A stretch of 64,000 bases of DNA from NCBI GenBank assembly GCA_963669155.1, contig OZ022577.1, forward strand, positions 24,504,635-24,568,634, written 5' to 3'. Positions 55,101-64,000 of this stretch are shown in pieces. The stretch's first letter is position 1, and the number at the start of each line of letters is the position of its first letter. Below the pieces are notes generated by a model. That model saw only the letters and a list, made by a program, of their open reading frames with translations. It did not search any database and was not told the origin of the DNA. Position numbers and translations under genes: made by a program. The DNA comes from Arbacia lixula (lineage: Eukaryota > Echinodermata > Echinoidea > Arbacioida > Arbaciidae).

Positions 55101-57915
55101 CATAGATTATTGGGAACTTATTTTTCTAATTTAGTAACCCTTTAATAAAGCCCTTTCTCCAGAGACTGACTGACTGTTGTTGTTGAATTGTGATTACTGT
55201 CATTTTTTGCCCAATGTTGAATGTTTACGACAGGAGACAACTCCAACGAAAGTATTTCTATGCAGAGACTGGTTGAATGTTGTTGTTGAATTGGGATTAA
55301 TGTAATTTTGTATTCAATGTTTAAACGTTCACAAAACGGTTGCAACTAAAGCAGAGGCCGGATTTTACTCGCACCAATGCATAAAAGATGTATAATACAA
55401 TGCACTTTAAGCACATACATCACAACATCTGCAAGAACTTTAAAGTTTGACTAATGTATAATATCCCACCATAAGTAGTACAAGGAGAAGCTTGAGAAAA
55501 TAAAAAGAGTTCACCAACCCTCTTGGACTATTGAACGTACGCTTCAGTGCATTTCAGCCAAGGTAGCCCCTACTAACAGAAAGTAACTCTTTCTATACCA
55601 AGCAAAATCCTGCTCTATAGAATCATGGAGTAGTGTAATGTAGTATTTGTTCAAGAAAGCACCTAGGAGCGCATAGAGAATACAACGGCCACAGTCTCTT
55701 GACTTTAAAGAAATAACATAAAAGCAGCTGACATCGATTTTATAGACCATGTAGACGGTGTGAAAAATAAAGCGGATACGGTACAATGTTCCTTTACGTT
55801 ACAATAGATTGCAAATCGACTTCGTGGCAGAGTCAGACGCGATATTTCTTGCTGGTACAAAGTAAATACCAAATCGACGTTATAATGTTCAGATCCATGC
55901 GCGCGCATCCACGTTTTTTTTTTTTTTAGACGTTCCACTAATCACTTCTTCTTTCAGCAATAGCATATGTGGTCTATATAGGTCACAGATGAACCATTAC
56001 GTGTACAATAACATGCACATCGTAACCATTGAAAAAACCCAGCATATTCTTGAAAACGGCATGAATATGGATTGATAGGTTGCTATCCACTATTTCGTCC
56101 CTCCTTCGGTGCATGAAAGTGTGGATATATTACAAATATCAATATACCCGCATACCACAAAGAAATTAACAAGATATATAATGGTTAACGAAAACATGAT
56201 AATAATCACACTTCAATGCAATCGATAACAAACAATGAACAAACCATCTTATACATACGTTTATTCAAACTAAGATCAATCATCGCAAAATTCACCTAAC
56301 CCCTAAGCCACTACGTGTCATACAATTACCGCGTTATATGTATTTGCGTGTACATATTGTTCTTTTTGCTTGCAAGAAAATTTACTTCGGAATATATATA
56401 GACATTTACCTACGCCATACCTCGTAATGTATCGTATATACATATGTAGTGACATTTATCCCCAATTTCTGATCTTGCATACAATGTACGGTCTTGATCA
56501 GCATCAAGATGATTGTCAAATCAATTATTAGCCGCCGGCATAGTATTTGTCCTTCATCTGAATTTACACAATGTAATAGCTTATTGATTATTCAGGTTGA
56601 ACATGTATTTTTCCATACACAAGCTCATTCTTTAAAAATATTGAATTCACACATATACTACTTGGTCATTTATGAATTCTCCATTCTTGTCTGAACATGT
56701 CAGTCATTCTCAGCTTGGAAGCTTTAAAGAGCCCCTGTCATCAAATGTATATTGACTTCTGTTGATGCAACTTAATGTGTATGTAACAAAATCACTAACT
56801 GTTCAATGGAAATATGTGTCCATTATTTTAAAATAATTTTTCTATATTTTTTCTCAGCACGGATAAGCCCCGCCTTCAAAATATCCTCCAACTCAAGATT
56901 CCCCCTGTGACATCATCAAAGGTAGAAATTAGCAGGATAATAGACATAATTTATGCACAAACTAAACAATGCAATGACTACCTGCAAGTGCTTATAATAG
57001 CATCATATAGCTAGCACATTTCTGACATAAAGAAACAATTATACCCACATGAAAGGTTGTTAGATGGTATTGTGTGAAGACATGTGAGGCTCTTGTGGGC
57101 AGGTGGAGGTAGTCAGTGCAATGTTTGATTTGTGGTAAAAACTCCCACACAAAGTATATCAGACTGAATGTATTAACCTGGTGCTGATCGTTTCTCCCAG
57201 CCCATGGCGACTACTATACCCACGAGCCGCCTAAGAATGAATCGTCTGAGAAGGCCCTGGTGAGGCAGCTGTTGGAGGACTATGGCGACACCTCGGTCCG
57301 GCCCGTCCGGGACCACACCCAGCCGGTACAGGTCTTCTTCAGGATGCTGTTATACGAACTCATCGACCTGGTACGTTGTAGGCACCTTCTTCGGTTGTTT
57401 AAAGGCCACCACATACGGACGACTCGATTCTGCAGTCGTAAGGGCCCGCGACTAGAAATGCGACGTCACCCACTTGTACAAGTCCCATGACCGGATCCTG
57501 CGATTCAGCCGGTCGCAGAGTGTCAGTTCGGATCGTGTGTCGTCTGTGGTGGTATTCATGGCCCTAAAGGCCATCCCAGACGACACGAACCGATCAGTCG
57601 TAGCACTCTGCGACAGGCTGAATCACAGGACTCGGTCTTTGGATTGCTACAAAACGATGCAGCGGCCTTTAGTCATGTTGATGGCGGTCTTTTAGTGCAG
57701 TAGGATGACGAACAACTTGAATCTGTTGTTTTTGATGTCTTGGCACTTTTAAAATTAGTAAGAATTTAGGGATTGTTGTACATTCTATTAAAATGTTATT
57801 ATTATTGGCACGTTTTTAGTAACACTGTGAAGAAGCCTATATATAAAGCCCGCTAAAGGGAAACAAGAATTATGTCCTTCCCATGCTGAATATTACCCCC
57901 CCCCCTTCCCAAACA

Positions 57916-57948
<33 letters not shown>

Positions 57949-59474
57949 CTAAATTTTGCGATTAGTACATAATTTTTACATATTTCAATATGAGGTCCAG
58001 TATTCACAAGCCTGGCTTTTTCACAAAAAATATTATTTCTATGAATGAATTGTGTTAATTACATTTTGTCTGTTGCTTACGTTTATTGTATCTAAATTGT
58101 ATGCATGTGTTTTGATAAAATTGTGATAAAATTGAATTTTAAATCTTGAATCTTGACATCCATCCCTTCCTGTCTCGTGAATCGCATATTTGACATACCC
58201 TTTTGTTTTACTGCAATAATACTAAAATGAAGCAAAATCAAACCATAATTTGATATTAAAAATTCTATAGAATCACACATTTCACTGATCACCTAGAACA
58301 CCCGTCTAGTCGCAGTTCCAAGGTAAACAAATGTATATGATTATGCACCAAATATAGTAATTTCCATATAATCACAATTAATCATTCTGACGCTGTTTGC
58401 TCACGTGGGAAGGTTCATTGTGATCCTGCTCAGCTTGTTTGCTTATTGCAGTACATTAGCCCTGTCAGCGGCCATTAGAAGGACGGGGTCATATATATAA
58501 CGATTCCCTTGATATTGTTAGTACACTCTCGTGAAAGCAATATTGATTCACATTGTTGTTTTAACTCTATGTATGCCAGAAAGAGTCCCGCTGTCATGGC
58601 TGTGTGTGATTTGCGTGTATACCTGACGCAAATATCCATCAACGCACAAAGAGTTAATTTCTGTTAATAGGAAGGGCTTCCGCTTGAATACTGATAACGT
58701 TAGCATTCCACTGCTTTTACTTCCTGCCTTGATTTATATATCCACTAAACCTACATTCCTTTCATGCAGGAGTACGTACTTCATTTCTTTTTTTGTTTTT
58801 GTCCTTGACCTGTTGCAAAAAGCGTGCCAGATTTTGGAGGCCATTAAAAAAATGGTGACTTCGAACTAAAACATTTTGTCATTCCCCGTTCCTCAACGGA
58901 TGGCCTTAAAATTGTGGGTGTGTCATATTTACCAGAGAAAAATACTAAAAAAATCATCGAGTTCCGTGCACCACCTACTTTGAACAAGACTTCTACAACC
59001 TATTTTTAGATATTATCGATTATTCATAACTTATAAGATATCTCTGTATACATTTATATGGATACTGCAACGGAAGTATCATGAATAATATAACGCATTG
59101 CAAAATAACAGTGATTACTTAACATAGCTTTATTAAGCTTCTTGAAGAATATATATATGCTAAGACAGTAGTATTTTCTTCAATTAAAAGTACATTACAA
59201 CCACTATGATCAGAATAATTGGTATGTTATAATCATTTTTATTTACAGCTCAGTGAGCCCAACGATATATGAATCATACCTACGCGTCATATACCTTTTG
59301 TGTCCCACACCAAAAAAGGTTGTTACAGACTTTACTGCATGAACACTGTCGAGATTGTAGGTACATTATTACAGATCTATTAATATCAAACCTCTTTATC
59401 TCACTCTTTCTATCTCTCTCTCCCCTATCTCCCCTTTCTCTCTCTCCCCCTCTCTCTCTCTCTCACTCTTTCCA

Positions 59475-59521
<47 letters not shown>

Positions 59522-61637
59522 GTCTCTCCTTTCTCTCTCTAACTAGTAATATTCCCCCATGTCTTGACTTTGTGTTTATACTAATTCCGGGCTCCGGGCT
59601 ATTTGTAAAGCTCCATGTTTATTTATCCTTCGTTTTTCTCCTTTTCCTTCTTTTATTTTTAGGATCAAACCAAACAGACGCTTACTCTTCGGACCAACAT
59701 GCGCATGGTAAGACGTATACTTATTGATATCCCCTCAATATTTGTGCTCTGCTTTACTTTACCAACTGGAAGTAAAAATCATATTTCAATATCACGACAG
59801 TCATTAAAGTTGTTGTTTGGTAATATAAAGATATGATTCAATCGAGAGCAGTAGACTTATACTGTGGTATTAATGATGATATTAAATTCATACTTAATGC
59901 CCAAACAAACTGTATCTGCCTGTGTACATGTACATTGTAAAATGAAAAAAAAAATCATGGATGTACTGAAAAAAAAACATGTCAAGATTAAAGGCGATAT
60001 GTCTGTCTTGATTTATTTTTCGTAGAAAACATAATATATGTTTACCGTGTTTTAACGGATTCACTAAAGTTACAGATTTCTATCACAGTCTTGTTGGCGT
60101 CTCTGTCTGTTACATACTGTGATAAACGATATATCGATCATTAGGTGTTGCTTTGCGGACGACGCCATTGCCATTCGATATGACATGATCAGCATAATCA
60201 GTATTTTATGAGCGTGATCAGAGGGATTGGCATTGGCTGGAACGGGCGGGTTGCACTAAACGGGGCGCCTCGTCTCCATCCTGTCCATTGGCTTGATAAA
60301 TCAAATAAAGCACTCCGTGTGTGTACAGCACGAAGTGACATCATAGCTCATAATAAACCCAATAACATCGACGTGATGAGGTGTCAATGACAAGGGAAAG
60401 GTAACGCCCGTTTTCTGACACTGCTAATTGCTAAGCATTGACGCGACGGTGTGTTCTATACGGTGCATGTGTGCTTATGACACGCGCGAGTGTTTGTGTG
60501 GGTGGATGTGCGTGCATGTATGTGTGTACATACCCGGATCTTCGATTGATTTTGGTAAATCTGTTGGAATATCGCTTTCGCCATGCTATGATAATGATGA
60601 TAATGATGGTGATGATGATGAACTTCCTGACTCGAAAATCATTTCCAAGTATGAGTGGCAAGTTATCACAAGAGATGCACAAATTGCTTGAACTTCCCAT
60701 CAGTACCTTCAAAACGACTTGAAATACGAGAAAGGATACAAATAAATGGGTTTTCAGGGCAATATTAACTCACCATAAAATTATGAGTTCCTCAATTTAT
60801 ATTGAAAATTATGTTCGCGTTGCCATAGGAATACCTTCATGGGTATTCACAACCTTCGGCTGAGATGGGAATTCGAAATTTGATTTTTTTTCCAGGCCAG
60901 TCGCAGTGAAGTGTGTAATTAATTGGACTTATTTTATCAGTCGTATATCGTTACCATGACAATGAACAAAATATAGTTTGCCTCCTTGAATGTAAGCATG
61001 ACTGTATAAAGGAAAAGCTAGTTTATGGCCTCCATACATAACCCATGCATATAAAATAGCGGTATGAAAAGTTCAACAGAGCCATTTTTTCCGATTTTTC
61101 CGATTTTTCCATCTTTTTCCGAAAACTATTATAACTTGAACATACAAGAAACGAAAAATACCTTAAGTCATGTACTTAAATTAATGAATGTTATGTTGTT
61201 GCATAAGAGGCTGAATGTACGCACAAATATTTCAATCACCAATGATTACGCAAATTGGCAATAATATGTACGTTAGGCGTTGGCCGGATTGTATTTCATA
61301 CGAATTGTGTGATTTTATGTCATCATATAAGTGAGATGAAAGAGACAAAACGTGTTAAAAACACCCCATTGAAATACTTTAAAGTATTAAATGGAGCTGC
61401 AATGTCCTTCGTTTCCATCATGTCCATTAAGTGCAAAGTTGTACATACATTATAAAGTTATTATCGACATATAATGTAGCAATTTGTCCCCTGCCTCTTC
61501 TTTGTTTGCATCTCGTTGCCATGGTAGCAATGGGTTGACGAGTACCTGCAGTGGGAGCCCGAGGAGCACGGAGGGGTGCCTAACATCACCCTAAAGATGA
61601 GCCAGGTCTGGCGGCCGGACTTTGTGCTGGACGAGGG
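52031..61637 (+). CDS. Cys-loop receptor subunit (receptor B), N-terminal part, continues beyond window
   Basis: Join of 52031-52109, 57201-57370, 59663-59707 and 61528-61637 (404 nt, 134 residues plus two bases), all GT-AG and in phase. It is a paralogue of receptor A with the same intron positions and phases. It has a signal peptide (1-26), then A-H-G-D at the mature start, an NES sequon at Asn39, KALVRQLLEDYGDTSVRPV, VFFRMLLYELIDL, the 45-nt exon ending RTNMRM, and the 110-nt exon with QWVDEYLQWEPEEHGG, an NIT sequon and VWRPDFVLDEG. No Cys-loop exon is found before base 64000; intron 4 is therefore at least 2.4 kb. Loop A keeps Asp (WRPD) but has Asp where Tyr is usual. The channel type and ligand cannot be judged without the missing exons. 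The head-to-head arrangement with receptor A suggests local duplication with inversion. Confidence 0.88.
52392..52924. mobile_element. TTAA MITE family 'AGGTGATA', copy 2
   Basis: Flanked by TTAA at 52388-52391 and 52925-52928. About 95% similar to copy 1, with minor end differences (AGGTGATACGTATAGG). It lies in receptor B intron 1 and shares its right TTAA with the next element. Confidence 0.9.
52929..53472. mobile_element. TTAA MITE family 'GGTCCCCTG', copy 2
   Basis: It starts right at the TTAA (52925-52928) that ends the previous element and stops before TTAA at 53473-53476. The ends are AGGTCCTATGACATGAAAAT and ATTTTCATGACATATGACCT, with inverted similarity over about 50 bp. Inner TATGCACAAACTAAACATTG-type tracts match the other copies. 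Confidence 0.85.
53477..54590. other. Receptor B intron 1, unassigned part
   Basis: A CT-rich tract at 53900-53990 gives a low-complexity open frame. No gene or clear element. Confidence 0.5.
54595..55141. mobile_element. TTAA MITE family 'AGGGTTACT', copy 2
   Basis: Flanked by TTAA at 54591-54594 and 55142-55145. The inverted ends AGGGTTACTAAATTAGAAAA extend past GCAATAAAGTCTCATTTTGA. It matches 32936-33491 along its length in the opposite orientation. Confidence 0.88.
55146..56723. other. Receptor B intron 1, unassigned part
   Basis: Two related blocks with AGAGACTGACTGACTGTTGTTG and AGAGACTGGTTGAATGTTGTTG (first parts shown) repeat near 55160 and 55265. Otherwise nothing recognised. Confidence 0.4.
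56728..57137. mobile_element. TTAA MITE family 'GGTCCCCTG', copy 3, right end lost
   Basis: TTAA at 56724-56727 is followed by AGAGCCCCTGTCATCAAATG. The copy follows the others through GATAAGCCCCGCCTTCAAAA and then breaks off near 57137, about 60 bp before receptor B exon 2. Confidence 0.75.
57201..57370 (+). CDS. Receptor B exon 2
   Basis: 170 nt encoding residues 27-83. The acceptor is CTCCCAG|CCCATG and the donor GACCTG|GTACGT. It carries LLEDYGDTSVRPV and RMLLYELIDL, closely matching receptor A exon 2 (RMLLYELIEF). It is six residues longer at its start. Confidence 0.92.
57403..57668. mobile_element. TTAA-type palindromic MITE next to the exon 2 donor
   Basis: TTAA at 57399-57402 is followed by AGGCCACCACATACGG, and the right end GCAGCGGCCT is followed by TTAG. 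The inside is strongly self-complementary (CTGCGATTCAGCCGGTCGCA, CTCTGCGACAGGCTGAATCA). It begins only 33 bp past receptor B exon 2. A related block is at 19540-19730. Confidence 0.6.
57669..59395. other. Receptor B intron 2, CA tract and short TTAA element
   Basis: A C-run and CA repeat sit at 57896-57947. At 58561-58657 a small unit runs from TTAACTCTATGTATGCCA to GCACAAAGAGTTAA, an inverted-repeat element of about 90 bp flanked by TTAA. No exon other than those listed. Confidence 0.5.
59400..59540. repeat. CT microsatellite
   Basis: CT and CCCT repeats, about 120 nt upstream of receptor B exon 3 in the transcribed orientation. Confidence 0.9.
59663..59707 (+). CDS. Receptor B exon 3 (45 nt)
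   Basis: It encodes DQTKQTLTLRTNMRM between acceptor ATTTTTAG|GATCAA and donor GCGCATG|GTAAGA. A 45-nt exon at this site is the norm in nicotinic receptor genes and corresponds to the beta2 strand. Its counterpart in receptor A is 12 nt shorter. Confidence 0.88.
59708..61527. other. Receptor B intron 3
   Basis: No gene. A short GC-richer stretch near 60230-60300 and a GAT repeat near 60595-60620 give open frames without domains. Confidence 0.5.
61528..61637 (+). CDS. Receptor B exon 4 (110 nt)
   Basis: It encodes QWVDEYLQWEPEEHGGVPN then ITLKM and VWRPDFVLDEG. The acceptor is ATGGTAG|CAATGG, with a weak pyrimidine tract, and the donor GACGAGGG|GTAAGT. Size, phase and motifs equal receptor A exon 4. 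Confidence 0.92.
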
Positions 61638-61839
61638 GTAAGTCAGAGTGTCAGACACCTTCTCAGCGTGGCTTCCATGCCTGTTGGGCGCTTCCAATCC
61701 AAACTGTAATACAAATGGTCTGGCTACAGTAGACCTGTAATTCTTAACTTTTAATTTCCCCGGCTCGTCGGGACGAAGGGAGAAAAGAACAGAATAAAAG
61801 AGTGATTAGTTTGATATATCATTACAAATACGCTTGTAC

Positions 61840-62035
61840 GTACATACCTCCATGAAAAATCTATATCCTTCACCAAAAACAGAAAAAGAGCAACTTATGG
61901 AATCACACAGCACACAACATATGGGAGAGAACCTCGCATGTGACGTCACAAATTTGAAAGTTTAAGATCAAAACTTTCTTTCTTTTGACGGATTTCGTCA
62001 AACATTCACGAATATGTTTCTCTGCCCTAATCAAG
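61840..62035. mobile_element. Partial MITE of the CRE/E-box family, copy 4
   Basis: It matches the right half of the copies at 20.6, 29.0 and 34.0 kb: CATATGGGAGAGAACCTCGC then TGACGTCA at 61941-61948, and GACGGATTTCGTCAAACATT. The ends are lost. Confidence 0.65.
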
Positions 62036-62199
62036 GAGGGCGCGATTTATTTTTTTTGTGTGCTAGATAAAATGCTGCTCTATAAAGCCACTTCGTAATT
62101 GCAATTTGCGCATGAGCAGATGATTGCTGGTAGAAAATGACCTCATGTCATTTTCATTACTCCCAGAGTAAACTGAGAGAAGTGAACGTTAAAGAGACA

Positions 62200-62216
62200 A
62201 ACCACCCCCCCCCCTC

Positions 62217-62247
<31 letters not shown>

Positions 62248-62285
62248 ACACACACATACACATACACACGTGCACACACATTTTT
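62200..62285. repeat. CA microsatellite
   Basis: A C-run followed by a CA tract. The open frame over it is an artefact. Confidence 0.9.
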
Positions 62286-64000
62286 ACATTTTCTCCTCGA
62301 AATTTTGATTAGCCTTGAAACGCCTCAGCCTCTATTCATCGAAAATGTCCCTTTACGATGTACGATGTACCCATCCTTGGGCATCTAAAGTGAAGCCTTG
62401 AGGCAAATTAAAATGTGAGTGAAAGGATGTATGGATGATTACACGGTGTTTTTGTGCAGAGTTATTGCAGCATTCTGCGTCGGAATAACATTGTTTTCTC
62501 CCCATACTTTATTCGACACTACATTCATGATTTCATGCAACAGGCTGACGGTTACACTTCTGCCATTACACTACTTGTTATCATTAACGCCTAATTCTGG
62601 GTTGCGCTACAAATTATCGTTGTCAGTCGCGCGAAGAATTAAATTACATAAATAGTGTATGTAATTACTCGGGAGTTCACTATGAAAGTACAAGCCCTGG
62701 ATTTTACAAACAAATTGCATCGTAAAACTCGCAATATCCCCTGAGCCTATGCATATTTACAATAGGCCAAGGCTGCACCTTGAGTTTGTAGATGCAATTC
62801 AAATCTAGCCTCGTCACAAATTAATAAAACACAATTCAAGCATCTTTGTGTAATCTGAATTAAGGAATGATTAATAGCTGCATAGCTTGTGCATCTTGTA
62901 CTGCAATCGATCATGATCGATAGTTATCCAAACCGTTCTATTGGTAAATCTGGGATCAAACTTTGGGATTGAATTTGAAATTTTTCAAATTAGAAGTCGA
63001 ATATGGCGAAACTTCCACGGGATAAAACGTTTGGTATTCGAAAAAGAGTAAGATTCATAATGTCAGGACAAATTAATCTTGTGAAAAATGTCGCAAAGAG
63101 ATACGAATTCGGTCGACTGCGCGCATTTGATATTCTGTCAGCTTGTAAATTCTATTGACGCGCATTGGCTTCGCGCGTAAACTGAGCCATACGGCAGTTT
63201 GTTTGACCGTGCGCACTACTTGGCGTTTTTGTAGAATGTAAAACTTGCTCCTAGATTCGAAAATGCATGCATCTAGATATATTGCTATTTCTCATCAGTT
63301 TCTTGAATTTCGATTGAATAAGGACCGTGCTCTTAAACAGAGATCCCCGAGGAATTAATATCCCGGATGGCATGATATGAATTGCATGCATTGTAGTTTA
63401 TTATTACTGTTTATTATGTCTAGCTTGTTTGATGTCACATTCCTCATTTGTATCAATGTATCATCTTTGTAAACCAGTGAAAATGAAATTTCCAATTGGA
63501 CAATAAATTGCAATATCAATTTAATTTGATTTTATAGAAACTCCTGTTTGTGCCTCCTCTTGTAGTTTAGTGTAAGCTATTAGTTTTGTACTTTTTTTAT
63601 TGCTTCAAACGATCGAGCGATATGACGGGTAGAATGATCACCGCCGTCAACATGACCTCCCGGATCATGGTCTTAACTCAAGCGGGTAGTATAGGCCGGG
63701 CCTATTAACAAGGCAGGAATTATCAATTGTCGGCTTTGCCTATCATTTCAAACTTCACACAGATGCTACCGAAAAAAAGCTTTTCACAGTGGGCATATCC
63801 AAGGTGACCTCAATTAAGTAATGGGAGTTTTTAGATCGCCACAAGTGATACTGAGCTGTGTGGCGTGGAATTTGCATGTGCTATTCTAACCCTAGGTGGA
63901 CGTGACAAAACCGCGTGAAGTATGCACCGTACTGTTACCATAATTGTTAACTTCCTCATCTTCATGTGAAATCACATGTGTTATTAATACCTATGGGACT
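62286..64000. other. Receptor B intron 4, unassigned
   Basis: I looked for a Cys-loop exon (C-x13-C with FPF/YD) on the plus strand and found none. AT-rich DNA with no clear element. Confidence 0.5.

Noticed and set aside
1..64000. tRNA, rRNA, CRISPR or bacterial operon features
   Set aside because: None seen. The gene structure is eukaryotic throughout.

Overview
The window looks like nuclear DNA of a marine invertebrate deuterostome. A sea urchin or other echinoderm is my best guess. The signs are AT-rich, intron-rich DNA with GT-AG introns, dense CA, CT and AT microsatellites, Tx1/L1-like LINE wrecks, many inverted-repeat DNA elements, and P450 and Cys-loop receptor genes of animal type. 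The species is an inference. There is no operon, CRISPR array, rRNA or tRNA that I can support.

Three host genes can be assembled exon by exon. (1) A clan-2 (CYP2-like) cytochrome P450 on the minus strand, 14962 to 9963, has four coding exons joining to 515 codons, with every P450 signature present. (2) A nicotinic/5-HT3-type Cys-loop receptor subunit on the minus strand, 43644 to 23081, has eight coding exons joining in phase to 491 codons, from signal peptide to fourth membrane helix. (3) A paralogous receptor on the plus strand starts at 52031. Its first four coding exons lie in the window and the rest lies beyond base 64000. The two receptors are head to head, with 8.4 kb between their start codons.

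The rest is mostly repeats. 1-320 is the endonuclease end of a Tx1/L1-like LINE (minus). 0.9-5.8 kb holds dispersed repeats, a hAT-like MITE and a palindrome of about 960 bp. 5.9-8.9 kb is a LINE carrying reverse transcriptase with stops and frameshifts. 9.6-15 kb is the P450 gene. 16.3-18.2 kb holds a second LINE fragment next to a copied piece of P450 intron. 18.8-19.5 kb is a full-length hAT-like MITE. 23-43.6 kb is receptor A, whose introns hold nested elements. 43.6-52 kb is the divergent intergenic region, with a TTAA element carrying a candidate exon and a long AGT repeat. 52-64 kb is receptor B with MITE-filled introns.

A recurring theme is non-autonomous elements bounded by TTAA whose ends read AGG...CCT, in at least seven sequence families. 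The ends recall Kolobok/T2-type MITEs. In one case the window contains its own empty site, which shows the TTAA duplication directly. No new defence or metabolic system is evident. The most notable observations are the receptor pair with unusual binding-site residues, a shortened third exon and a CA-repeat splice acceptor in receptor A, and the stratified transposon insertions.
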